DNA of 64,000 nt from Clitopilus passeckerianus (Eukaryota > Basidiomycota > Agaricomycetes > Agaricales > Entolomataceae). The position numbers were made by a program, and so were the translations under genes. The number at the start of each line of letters is the position of its first letter. Positions within the stretch are counted from its first letter, which is position 1. The notes under the pieces were generated by a model. It was not told the origin of the DNA and ran no database searches. It saw only the letters and a list, made by a program, of their open reading frames with translations. Of the stretch, positions 23,409-34,165 are shown in pieces. The stretch lies in assembly GCA_944990035.1 (NCBI GenBank), contig CALYLX010000132.1:1-64000 (forward strand). Reading direction: 5' to 3'.

Positions 23409-24825
23409 ATGCCAGCAAAGAGGAACTCCAAGAGAAAGGTGACAGACTCCGACTCTGAACCAGAAGACCCTAAAAGGACGAAAAAGTCCAAGGCCTCACA
23501 AGAAACCCAGTCGGAGAGTCAATTGCAAAGCCAGTCTCAGAGTCGGGCAGAGGAGGCGTCGAGCAACCCCAACCAAAGAACAAGGTTCTGCCTCCGAACA
23601 TTACTTTCCCGGAAAAGCACCCAGGGACGCTCCGTATCGCTTGTTGGAATATCTGTGGATTGGCAGCAAGTTCCAAGAAGGTACACCTAATATATACATT
23701 TCATCTCCAGCCGCTGGCTTAGAAATATTTTCAACAGGGCTTCAAGTACTACGTGGAAGCCGAAAATCCAGATATTTTAGTCCTTTCAGAGACCAAAGTA
23801 GCTCTGCTTGTTGCTCCCCTTAGAAAATGCCTAAAATGTTGTACAGGTCAATAATGAACCCTTGGATCCAGTTCTCAATGACCGGTACCCCCACAGGTAT
23901 TGGTCTATATCGGACACCAAAACATATGGTTATTATGAATTTTGAGTTCCCCTCACACATACTCACGTGTTTACTTAGCTGGGACCGCTATTTTGTCGAA
24001 GGTGAAACCAGTGGCTGTTACAATGACCCTTCCGGGCCTTCCAAATTCAAGCTCTGCGAAAGGGAGGATCATCACCCTAGAGTTTGAGACCTGCTACCTC
24101 ATCGGAACATATGTGGTTAATGCTGGTCAAAACCTCAAGGTGTGCGAGCAACTTATCGCTTGTTAACAGCATGACTAAGTGGTATTCAACATCGCAGACG
24201 CTGAACGCAAAGAAAGAATGGAACGAACACTTTGAACAATACATTCGGGATCTTGACAAGAAGAAACCAGTGATATGGTGCGGTGACCTCAACGTCGCTC
24301 CCACTGCTATGGGTACAACCTTTCTTTCCACGCAGCGGAGTATAAACCTGGATTTATTCCTTGTGCTTAGATCTCGCAAACGCCAGGAAGAATTGGAATA
24401 AGACACCAGGCTACACGGAGGCAGAAACGACATCATTCAAGAATATTCTTGACCCTCCAGAAGACTCTGGTAGCACAGCTAAATTCGTGGACGTCTGGCG
24501 GCAGCTGCATCCAAATGACAAGCACTTTACGTACTTTTCCTACCGTTTCAACTGTAGGGAAAAGGGTCTTGGATGGCGATTAGACATGTGTAGGTTGCCT
24601 TTAAATACCCAGGCCATTCATATTGATGAACCTTCTACCAGTTGTTTTAAGCGAAAGGATAGTTGACAAGGTTAAAATGGTAAGCCTCAAGTACTTTTTG
24701 CTTCTCCTTCTCACTTCAACGCTGCGTAGTGCGAAATTAGGAGCGAGATATATGGCGCTTCAGACCACTGTCCAATTGTCATGGAATTTGAAGGAAGTTC
24801 AAAGGAGCTGGAAACCTCAGGTTAG
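23409..24825 (+). CDS. AP endonuclease of the exonuclease III/APE1 family
   Basis: Cuts the DNA backbone 5' to abasic sites in base excision repair. The N-terminus MPAKRNSKRKVTDSDSEPED is basic and disordered with Gln/Ser repeats, consistent with nuclear targeting. Catalytic-core exons give LRIACWNICGLAASSKK, GFKYYVEAENPDILVLSETK (metal-binding Glu), GTAILSKVKPVAVT, TLEFETCYLIGTYVVNAGQN, KKPVIWCGDLNVAPTAMDLA (GDLN motif), FSYRFNCREKGLGWRLDMF and GASDHCPIVMEF (catalytic SDH). All core joins are in frame and the stop is at 24823-24825. In exon 1 the frame from SNPNQRT into KVLPPNITFPEKHPG needs either one extra base near 23579-23583 or a short intron with a poor donor. Confidence 0.9.
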
Positions 24826-24941
24826 GTATTGGGACCCTAAGATAACATTATATTGCAGCCCTGCCTTTGTCCAGCTAATTTGACGAGGAACTTTGGACTC
24901 CACACATGTTATCTGATTACAAGGGGAACTAATTTCATATC

Positions 24942-25024
24942 GGGGTCATAGCTCAGTTGGGAGAGCAGTAGACTGAAGCAATTCAAACTTCTAAAGGTCC
25001 CGCGTTCAATCCGCGGTGACCCCA
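24942..25024 (+). tRNA. tRNA-Phe (GAA) with a 10-base intron
   Basis: Acceptor GGGGTCA pairs with TGACCCC, followed by discriminator A. The D arm is GCTC-AGTTGGGA-GAGC and the T arm is CCGCG-TTCAATC-CGCGG. The anticodon loop begins CTGAAG, giving anticodon GAA. A 10-base insert (CAATTCAAAC) follows position 37, the usual site of nuclear tRNA introns. The anticodon stem GTAGA/TCTAA has a G-A mismatch at 27-43. CCA is not encoded, as expected for a eukaryote. Confidence 0.9.
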
Positions 25025-25143
25025 TATTTTTGCTGATTTTCCTGTATATGAAACTTGGAATTGCAGCAATATTTCTTCTGCAAAATTTACGCCAGTTCTC
25101 GGATGAACCGTAGGCCTGGTTGCTGGAATAATTTTACATCTGT

Positions 25144-26525
25144 CTACGTTGTGTATTCTCCAAAGCGGACATGACCGGTTTGGCCTGCATGGTTCCGTGC
25201 ATCCTTCTCCCCCTTCAGTCCTTGTCCACAGTCCTTGAAAGGAGGTTCAGCACCGAAGGCTCGTAATGAACTGAAACACAACACACCTCGCACTTCAAAT
25301 CAAAGGTGGCAGTATTAGTATACGCTTTCTTACTGCGCAGTATGTCCGCCAGCTTCTTGGCAGCAGGAAGTATTGGATCCAGTTCCTCGGGCAGTCGCTA
25401 GAATCAAGGAATTGGCTCAGCATAACAACAGGTATGGATACACCTGCTTGACAAACTCACCGGAAAAACTGTCTGATGCCATTCCGCTGGTGCTTCGACC
25501 ATTGGTGACAAGCTCACTACATCATAGTGAATCCCAGAATAGATGAGAAGGCAGCGATTTTCCGCGATATCGCCCTCAGGTGGTGTAAACTGATCGATGC
25601 GTCCAGTCTCAACATCTATACTCGAAATTTCAGTGCCATAGTGTGCTGCAAGAATACCAAGCTCGATGGCACCACCCCATGTAGATGGCTTGCTGATCGT
25701 CTCGATGTACTTCTGCGGCGGCATCCTAGATACAGTAGGATGTTTGAATGTCCTTACTTTTTCAAAAAGAGCGGGAGGATAGTTACCCAAGAATAGCTTC
25801 ATTGTAGAGCTCGGGGTTTCCGCGAATTCCATCTGCAACGACTGCACGCAATTTGGGTCAGCTCTTCAAGCATACAATTATAGGGCTCGCGCTTACTCTT
25901 ACGCATCTCTTGTGCTTTGTGCATGTCTTGAGCGAAAATAAGTGCCACAGATGAGAACAAGCAGGAGTTATCATCTGGTACTACCTGCAGGGGAAACTCA
26001 GGGTTCCGTAGACATGAGTGTCGGTGCAACTCACCCTATGAACAAGGACACCACTATCCGTCTCGACGTAGTCCGGCCCAGATGATCTGGAGGTGGCGGA
26101 AGAAGGCGCTGCATTGGTCACTCTAGGTCCGCTACGAGAAGGGGAAAGGGGTGCTCTTTGTTCAGCTGCAGCTCCCGCAGGGGAAGTAGCTTGTGCCACT
26201 GGCAGGCTGGGACCAGGATTCTCGCTGACGATGATCTGTTCCCCACTTTGGAGGCCAAGGCTTGAAATTGGCAACTCTGGTATGAGCGTAAGTGCTCTCG
26301 GAGGGTACCCGGCTTTTACTACCAGTTGCGTATGGGAAGGATGAAAATCGTTGAGGCGAATGCACAAGCCGTAGGATGAGGTCACCCACGATTTTGGCGA
26401 GAAGGTAGGATCTTCGTTGTTGAGTATATTTCTTGCTGTAAATCTTGTACGGTATATTCTTCATTATCGGTGGGAATCTGCAAGGTGGTTGTCCCTCCCG
26501 GGTGTCGAAGTCGAATTGCAACCAT
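25144..26525 (-). CDS. otu1: OTU1/YOD1-type ubiquitin thioesterase
   Basis: Otu1/YOD1 removes ubiquitin from substrates of Cdc48/p97. The ATG at 26525 opens a UBX-like N-terminal domain (MVAIRLRHPGGTTTLQIP, VQDLQQEIYSTTKILPSRQN, then LKAGYPPRALTLIPELPIS). After a Pro/Ser/Ala-rich linker, the OTU core has the catalytic segment RVVPDDNSCLFSSVALIFAQ (Asp and Cys), the variable loop WGGAIELGILAAHYGTEISS and the His segment CLLIYSGIHYDVV. The C-terminal zinc finger is KCEDCGQGLKGEKDARNHAG followed by QTGH, a C2H2 pattern as in YOD1; it is spliced through an intron after KCE. The stop is at 25144-25146. All checked joins are in frame. Confidence 0.9.
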
Positions 26526-26609
26526 GATGTTCAGAAGCAAAGTGCTAGTGGAGAGTGGCAAGATGGTGCAAACCAAATCAAGACGAGATGATCTAATCTA
26601 GTAATTGCC

Positions 26610-29139
26610 TCATTGAAGCAACCGCAACTTTGCACTAGCCCTCTCGGCAATCTGCTCGTACTTCCTCATGCCTCCCTCCAGCTTCTTAAGCTGGCCTTTG
26701 ACTATCCGATAGACCACTCCGGGCTGGGCCTGCCAGCCGCTCTCCGCCTCCTCTTCTTCCTCGTCAGAGTAATCACTACCTTCTCCCAGAACATCGTCTG
26801 GAGACTCTCCTTCAACAACGCAACGCATAAAGAAACTGAGATCACCATTTTTAGCTTCAAATACATCGATTTCAGTGACAAAAAAAAACATACCGGTCGT
26901 GAGTAACCACGAGCAAGGCACCGCGATACTGCCTCAAGGCGTCCACTAATGCAATGACCGTATCAAAGTCCAAGTGAGTCGTGACTTCGTCCAGAACCAG
27001 TAGATGCGGCGGTGTCCAGACCAGTCTTGCTAAAGCCAAACGGACCTTCAAAAAGTAAACGAGATCATCAGTACAAACAGTAATAAGATAACTGTATCTG
27101 CCACCTTTTGGCCTCCAGAAAGCGCTCCAAGAGGAACATCGCTAGCAACCCTTCCAGCCAAACCAACGCCGCTCAGCAAGACTCTACACTCCTGTTCAGT
27201 CCACGCCCCCCCAGTGATATCCATAATATCCTTCAGTGCTGTCAATTCGGGTTCAGCAGCTCCCTTCTTCTCCAGTGCCTCAACTGCATGCTGGGAAAAG
27301 CACTGAATCTTCGCCCTGGTATGCCTCGTCGCCGTGCCCTTGGTAGGTTTGAGTCCTGCCCCAGATCCATCGATGCCGGCATTCTCTACGCCAACGACCA
27401 GTCCTACAAGTGTGGACTTGCCGCTCCCGTTCAGGCCAGCCAATCCAACCCGTTCTCCGGGGTGAATGACCAGATCGATATCAGCCAACGTCGGTGCTTT
27501 CGACTTTGGATAAGTGTACGAGACTTTCTCGAGAGACACCAGTGCCCCGGGGAACCGAAGCTCGGCGGGTTCGTCAGGGATGCGGATATTGACACCAGGA
27601 TCCTCCTTCGGAATCTCGATCTCCGCGCGGTTGGTTAAATGATATCCACCAAGGTCCCTGTTGAGCTTGAATCTGCCTCCTTTCAAGCCGACCTCCAACC
27701 CGGTTCTCTCTTCAAGCTTCTTCTTCCTGTTTGCGACTTGCTTGAGTTTCTTGTCATCACCAGTACGTTTGGCGGCGGAGAGGGCGGAGGCAATGGAGGA
27801 TTTAATGTGGTCGGTTTTCTTGTCCTGAGCTTGTTGCATCCGGGTGAGGTACTTTGTACGCGAGCGACGTTCGTGTTCGTATAGCGATAGGTTGCCTTTG
27901 AAATACTCCAGCTTCTGTTCACGAAGAACAACGAGTTCGTCAGCGACTGCGTCTGCAAAGTCGCGATCGTGCGTACTAAGAAGGAGGTATCAGCTCACGT
28001 ATATTCGACGGTCAGGGAGGGAAATCCCTTACATTACCACAACTGTGGTATCATCCAGACTTTGCACATAGCCCTGCAACCAGATGATGGCGGGCAGATC
28101 CAAGAAGTTCGTGCACTCGTCGAGCAGCAGAACGTCCACTCGCTGGAATAATGCACAAGCAAGAGAGCACCTCGTTCTCCAACCTCCACTGAGTGTCTTG
28201 AATGGTCGCTTGGAAGCCTCTTCGGAGAATCCTAAACCAAGCAAAACCGTTCTCGCCCGTGTTTCTGCACTGGCAGAGTCCATGGCATCCAATGACGACT
28301 GGAGGTCGGTCAACATGTCCACTGCTGCCTTGGTTTCCTCCTGCGTGGCGACAGGTGAAATATCGCTTCCGGGCTGGTCAAGAAGAGTCTCCGCTTCGGC
28401 GAGTTCTGCTTCAGAAACCAGAAGGTCCTTCCTTGCTTTTACCCCTCGAGCACCGCTGCGGCGGGCTGCGATTTTGGACATTTCATCGTACTTGTGCTTT
28501 AGATATGCATGCCTAAGTCGCCTGTATACCTGGACGATGGCAAGTGGGTCCCTAGTATTCTCGAGGGCATCGGAAAGGTCTAAAGATAAATGTTCATGTT
28601 GTGGATATAAGGTGAAAGAAATTGCAGCGTACATTTGGCCTCAATCAGAGCACGTTCGCGACTAGCATCGCTTCGAAGGACATGCTCCAGAACAGTGCGA
28701 TCACCGAGGTCCAAGTTCGCCAGGTCCTCGTTTACAGACGACAAGTTGCTATTGACAAAATCCGTTTGCCCAAGCAGTAGGACCTTTAGGCTCCAAGGTA
28801 TGCCTGGGATCAAGCCATCCGCAATCGCGCGGAAAAGAGTTGATTTGCCAGTCCCGTTCCGACCGACTAGGACGTAGTGTTTATTTTCCCTTAGTGTAAG
28901 GTTGGCATGGGAGAGAAGATCTCGACCTCCCACGGTTATTGTTATATCCTTGATGTCGATCTACAGATGTTGCCGTGGTGAGTTTCTTACGGGGGTACCG
29001 GATGTAAGCGCAAGACCCAGCAACAGACCTCCTTGGAGTGTGGGGTATCAGTCGCGTCGACGTGGAATCGACTTTGTTGAGCAGTGACAACGATCTTAGC
29101 CGCACTAGAAGAAATCGTTTTCTTGTCTTTCAGAGGCAT
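26610..29139 (-). CDS. ABC-F family ATPase (two ABC domains, no membrane segments)
   Basis: Soluble twin-cassette ATPase related to GCN20/ARB1-type translation and ribosome factors. The ATG at 29139 begins MPLKDKKTISSSAAK. The first cassette has Walker A VGRNGTGKSTLFRA, signature TLSGGWRTR, Walker B VDVLLLDECTNFLDL and His switch ITHDRDF. A charged helical linker follows (LYEHERRSRTKYLTRMQQAQ). The second cassette has LAGLNGSGKSTLVGL, GALSGGQKVRLALA, LLVLDEVTTHLDF and VVTHDRYF. The C-terminus is an acidic patch (DYSDEEEEEAESGW) and a helical end. No transmembrane segment is present. I cannot assign it to a named yeast orthologue with confidence, so no symbol is given. Exons join in frame. Confidence 0.88.
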
Positions 29140-29435
29140 ATTTTCCGAGGGGTATAGGTCGAAGTTTGTTGTCAAAACGGAGGCAAAAAACCAAGCGTCT
29201 TAAATGTGGAGGTGGTAAGGATCGACGGTACCGGTACGACTCAAGAACGGTTCCGATGGAGATCGTCGACAATTCCGATCAAAGTTTGGACGGAAGATAA
29301 AGTGTGACGAGAAATATTGGCTTTAATGTACAACCCAAGCGGTATTACAGTGAAGAACAAGACTGGTATACATAGAGGTTGTTGCAAAGTACCCTTGCTT
29401 GACGGACAATTGTAGTTGCGAAACAAAGAGACCCT

Positions 29436-29847
29436 TTACTTTCTCTCGCCCATGCCGAGGGCATCCTTGGCTTTGTCAGTCATGGACCTCTGGAAAATGA
29501 TGAGTGAATATTCCGTAGCGGTCGAGAATTGAACACACCTGGTCATTGTTGGAGTTGCCAGAGAGGGTGTCACCAGCGCGTTGGCTACCGGACTTGTCAC
29601 TCTGAATATGACGTCAGAGGGGGACGTCACCAGAAAGAGCGAGAACAAACCTGGGGTTGTAAAGTAGAAGTAATGGAATCACCAGTTCCCTTCATCTTGT
29701 CACCAAGTTGCTCGGTGGTGGTCTTCTGGGAATCGGGCTGAAGGTGACAATGAGCAAGGTTATTCAGATGATGAAGGGAAGAAGTCAACCAACCTTCAAG
29801 GCCGCACCAGCTTTGTCGGTGAACGATTGACGACCAGTATCAGACAT
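29436..29847 (-). CDS. Hsp9/Hsp12 (WH11) family stress protein
   Basis: A small hydrophilic stress protein of about 81 residues like Schizosaccharomyces pombe Hsp9 and yeast Hsp12, which bind membranes and are induced by heat, starvation and stationary phase. The start MSDTGRQSFTDKAGAALKPD matches the family start very closely, followed by TTEQLGDKMKGTGDS and a repeat-like SDKSGSQRAGDTLSG. The end is SMTDKAKDALGMGERK. Three short introns (each about 50-57 bases) separate four small exons, and all joins are in frame. The family identity is confident; the regulation is known only for relatives. Confidence 0.9.
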
Positions 29848-30002
29848 GTTTATTGTATGAGATGTGTATGAATGTGTTGTTGATTAGATCTATGCAATTC
29901 AGTCCTGTATATATACGAAAAATGAATCTAAAACCAATGACGAGTGTGGGGTAAGCAGGCAAAAGGAGTGACGAGCAAATGTCTGTCATCCCCGCGTCAT
30001 GC

Positions 30003-31693
30003 CTACAACTCAGCGACTGCCAAGGTCCGCTCCTCCTTTTTTCCTTGACGCGCCACCGGGACTCCATCTGGCACCGACGCTCCTATTTGCCCCAATCGCC
30101 TCCCTACGTCTGCAGATCGAGTCGCGGCTGCAGCTTCCTCAGCCAATTGGGCCAATTCAACTTCGAGTTCCTTCTCATCAAACACAAGGTCCGCTCCCGT
30201 GGCTATGTCTCCTCCCATCCTCACGCTCTCGTCAATTTCACGAGCATCTGCGTTTGCTTCCGCTAGTGCGTCCATAGTCGCATCAATTGACTCCCTTTGG
30301 AGAGAAGGATGGGCTAGGATAGCACGTAGTGTCGTGGTAGACGACTCGTATGCCTTCATAATCTGATGTCACGGTGTTAGAAAATTACATTAACAGTTTC
30401 GCCAAGATGCTAACCTCTATACCACCAGCTGCGGCTTCTACACTTATTAGAGTAGATTCCAATGTTGCCAACGAGCCAAGCCGTTTAGCTAGTAATTCTT
30501 CTACTTGCTTTCGTGAGCGGAGGTAGCTTAGTGCAACATGCTTCTGCTTCCTTGCAACTGCTTCGGTCGCCTTCTTCATACATCTATCCTGAATTAGTAT
30601 TTTGGCATTACCGTATGTGGATCGCATATGACCTACTCGTCGATTTTGTCCTGTAGGGCATCAATCTGCTGACGCAGTTTCGTCACCGCAGCGCTGAGTT
30701 CTAGAATGCCATGATCTGCCGCAGTAATTTCTCCTAGTTGTAAACCTTCCTGGAATTTGATAACCTGAGATGTTTGGGCATTAGCATATGAAAAAAGTCT
30801 GGAAGAGCCGATAGTAAACCTACCCCCTCATTAAACAGGATGACTTTCCTATCCCTTTCCAAGAACTTCAGTAGGACCTTAGCATCCTCTTCCGTCATTA
30901 AGGCCCCTTCTCCATGAACACCGAGGACATCGCTAAATTCTCGTCTGAATCCTTCGGGGTTATACAGCCTTCCACTCGCATCGTTGACCTTCTCCCTTTG
31001 CTTTTGGAGGACTCTATCGGCAGCCTTTTCGAGCAATGGCACAGCGACATACTCTCCCCACCAGCTGGAATCCTGATGGCCTTGACTTCCACCTCCTAAC
31101 ACGTTACTCAAATAGCCATCTTCCCCCACTACACCCAGTTGTTCCATTGTCCACCATAGTGGTTTTCCAATCACAAATGTGGCTATCCGTCGGGAAGCCA
31201 CATCGGTGTGTATATCGACTCCTGGGATGCCAGGAACTCTGATAATGGGATTAATGATTTGGCTGTTCGAAGGTCACCCTAACTAGTAGTTAGTTTAGCT
31301 TATCCCTTTCATTACAGTCAAGAGAACCCCACTCACAACTATAGCACTCAGTCCGAGAGGTTTACCCGCGCCTTCCACCTTCATTCTTTCATACAGACTC
31401 TGATCCGCTCTCAACACGAGACGACTCTGCGAATTTAGCTGCAAACCCTCGTGGACGACCATCTCAAGTGCATTTCTCCACCACTCTACACTTGCTTGGT
31501 AAGAGGCAAGATTACTTTGTTTCTGCCGTGAGATATCAGAGTAGAGCGCCTGCAGTCTTGCACGAGAAGTCGAGGAGAAGGGGGCATGTTGCATGAGAGG
31601 GTTGTTTGATTTCGACGGGGTCTTGAATGGGGTCTTCGGAGTCATATGAGACGATCTTCCTGAGACCTTCACCGGGGTGCTTGGTGTAGCCAT
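30003..31693 (-). CDS. CHMP7-like ESCRT-III protein
   Basis: CHMP7-type proteins recruit ESCRT-III, in animals to the reforming nuclear envelope, and carry an N-terminal winged-helix region with a C-terminal SNF7 domain. Here the N-terminal part includes SRARLQALYSDISRQKQSNL, EWWRNALEMVVHEGL and a later GRLYNPEGFRREFSDVLGVH. The SNF7 part is VIKFQEGLQLGEITAADHGI, LELSAAVTKLRQQIDALQDK, ATEAVARKQKHVALSYLRSR and LATLESTLISVEAAAGGIEI with MKAYESSTTTLRAILAHPSL. The acidic C-terminus holds VFDEKELEVELAQLAEEAAA. The ATG at 31693 (MATPSTPVKVSGR) is chosen; the frame continues upstream only to a TTG. An upstream ATG at 31832 lies in another frame and was not used. Confidence 0.82.
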
Positions 31694-32340
31694 GAGGGAA
31701 GTAAGCAAGCTCGGGGATGACAGTGAGCTCCCCGGCAAACCGTTTATCAATGGTGGTCGTGACCGAAGGCAGGCGAAGCCCAGAACTGTCGGTTCGCCGA
31801 GTTCGGAAGAGTCGTCCCGGAGTCACGAGCATTGTCTACCAAACGCGTCAAGGTCACATGTTATCTTTGAGGATTCAGACGCGTCGCCGTTTTCCCCAGA
31901 CCGAATCTAGATCCCAGTAAAGTCTCCCCGATGTGCGAGGAAAGCTCTCACTGCAGTTCTCGATGACTGTAATCGGGAGGACGGACCGTTGGTTTGTTAC
32001 AGATATTCTTCATCATTGTAAAACCACTGATCATCAGTCAGTTGTTGCCTTCAAGGATCATTTGACTCCCCAGTTTGACTGAGGAGCAGCATGACCACGG
32101 CTTCGAACCCGTCTCGGCCAGTTCTCAGGCGCTGCTGTAAGAAGTTCCTTTGCGAGAAATAATATCGTAGGACTCCAGTTGATAATTAAACAAAACTAGA
32201 TAAAAATCTACACACAAGAAATAAAGTTCCTCCACTATGCCACGCCTCATGGTATAATAAGCAAAATCGTATGGAAAGCCATTCATCAATAAGAGCTCGG
32301 CCAACGACATCGGGAAGCTCAGTGAATGTATTGAAGACGC
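31694..32340. other. Intergenic region between CHMP7 and the Cys-rich membrane protein
   Basis: About 650 bases with no supported gene. It should hold the CHMP7 promoter and the 3' UTR of the gene to its right. The minus-strand frame at 32125-32310 has no recognisable features, and the frame at 31536-31832 lies mostly over CHMP7 exon 1. Confidence 0.4.
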
Positions 32341-33604
32341 TTAGATTTCTGGGGCACCAGTGTAGCGGCCTGGCTGGGGCTGTGGCTGACTCTGCTGAGA
32401 GGGCTGGTACCCGCTATAACCAGTGTTTTGCTGAGCCATGAGAGGCTGCTGCTGTTCTTGTTGAGCAGAGAAGTTACTTGGGGAATTTGCGGTGGTGGGG
32501 TATGTGCTTGGGTCAGAAGGATCCTATAAAACGAGAATAATTCAAAATATTGCTTATGAGCGCTAGTGAATTGAAGGCCTACATAGAGCCTGGGAGAGGG
32601 CATAGGATTAGGATAAGTACCTGCCCCGGTACTGCCAGTGTGCTGGTAGTTATATGGGGTTGCCACGGTATTGTTGCCAGTGTTGTTGTAGCCCATGGTT
32701 GCGGCTCCGGGAGCATTCGGGTCAGCAGCCATAATAGTGGAGGGGGCAAGCTTGTTGCGACGGCGGCGAATCAACCAGAAAACAAGGGCCGCAATCAGGG
32801 CGAGGCCAACGATACCACCAACGACACCACCAGCAATTGCACCAGTATTTGACGATGACTTCGAGCTATTATTCGGAGCGCCTCCTCCGTTGGTAGGGGT
32901 GGAACCGCCAACTGTAGTTGTCCTAGTCAAGGTACCAGAGTTGCTAGTCGAAGCAACGGCAGCGCTCGATTCGGGGGCGTCTCCTGCGGCTTTGGCGATA
33001 ACAGGGTCAAAAGAATCCTCAGCCTATCGTGCTGGCTTTAGCTTGCGATTTTCTTGGAACTTAGAGGAAGCAGGACTTACTAGGACATTGAGGTATGCCC
33101 AATGAGGCACTTTGGTTCCAGATGGAATTTGACGCGGCCAGCTAAAAATTGAAGTTCAAAACTGTTACACATCAACCCATCGAAGCAAAAACCTACTCGG
33201 TAAAGGGGGGTGTGCAGTTCGTATTGTAGCTGGACCATTTCAGGTATTCCCGGCTTTGACACAAAGAACAAGCTGCAATCAGACTGTAGAAGACTGAGCT
33301 ACATCTGCAATCGTTTGTGTTCAACAGTGTAGGTCCAAGGTAGACGCTACCATTCGCAAGGGGCGGCACGTTGAACACTGAAAATCCAGTGAGAAATTAC
33401 TGGAGGTATTGCGAGGCAAGATGACCACATACAGCCCGAATTACACACTCCTCCAAGATACGACGCGATAACACAAGGACTTTGGTTTTGTGAGTTGAAA
33501 GTCTATCGTTTTCAACTCAGTGCTTGTCGGTTGGCAACGGAAATTCAACCCACCCATGCGTAGGTCGCGTTGGTACAAATGGCGATGTTAGAGTCAGAGC
33601 TCGT
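32341..33604 (-). CDS. Cys-rich single-pass membrane protein, copy A (5' exon unresolved)
   Basis: Function unknown. Exons read SDSNIAICTNATYAW, then TFNSQNQSPCVIASYLGGVC, then VFNVPPLANGSVYLGPTLLN and TNDCRCSSVFYSLIAACSLC, followed by VPHWAYLNVLAEDSFDP. The ectodomain therefore has a conserved Cys array. A Ser/Thr-rich linker leads to one membrane helix (GGIVGLALIAALVFWLI), a basic stop RRRRNK, and a Tyr/Gln/Pro-rich cytoplasmic tail ending GRYTGAPEI. The layout suggests a cell-surface receptor or sensor, which is an inference. It is a paralogue of the gene at 34166-35542 in the same orientation. I could not find a convincing signal-peptide exon, so the true start lies upstream of 33604. Confidence 0.75.
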
Positions 33605-34165
33605 CTGTTACACGTTAATCATTCCACCAAATCATCATCATCGTTACACGGTCCTCACCATTTTCTGCAACCTGGTCGCGCTGAAGGAAGGTGTAAATGT
33701 GGGAATCCTTCGAACTCAGGGCGCGTTCGCACTCATCTCAAAAGGCATTCTGTCAGGGCATCGCATCAACCCCTGAGATTATACATCAGCCATACCTCCC
33801 GGAACGACCGGCGGACGTCAATCAAACCAAAATCAGCAGGTCCCGCCAGCGCTACTAGCACCGCAAAAGCACCTGAACGCACAGCAATGTGGAACCTGGG
33901 TGATGAGTTTATTTGGACGCCAACAAGTGACAGGTCGCTGATAGAACTGGTAGAACCTCAAGAACGGTAGGCTTTAAGGCAACAGAGGTACATAATTAAG
34001 AGGAAAATTCTTTCTAGGAGGGTTTTCTAAAGGGTATTAAGGTTGAAGTGAATGCCAGCCGTTAACATCGAATCTTGTAAATTGAAAGTCAGTGTGGGTG
34101 AATGAACGTGTAGGTGCAATGTGGATGCCGAAAAAGTGTCCAAGCGAAGCCGGCTTGCACAGCCA
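33605..34165. other. Region between the two paralogous membrane genes
   Basis: This probably holds the missing first exon and promoter of copy A. A minus-strand hydrophobic run (AFAVLVALAG, near 33845-33875) is followed by a possible donor GTATGG, but no in-frame ATG precedes it. The plus-strand frame at 33524-33970 is basic and low in hydrophobic residues and looks non-coding. Confidence 0.35.

Noticed and set aside
31536..31832. Upstream ATG (31832) as a longer CHMP7 start
   Set aside because: It is in a different frame from the conserved protein and no intron joins the two.
33524..33970. 148-codon plus-strand open frame
   Set aside because: It overlaps the first exon of membrane protein copy A on the other strand, is Arg/Ser/His-rich without motifs, and has no splice context.
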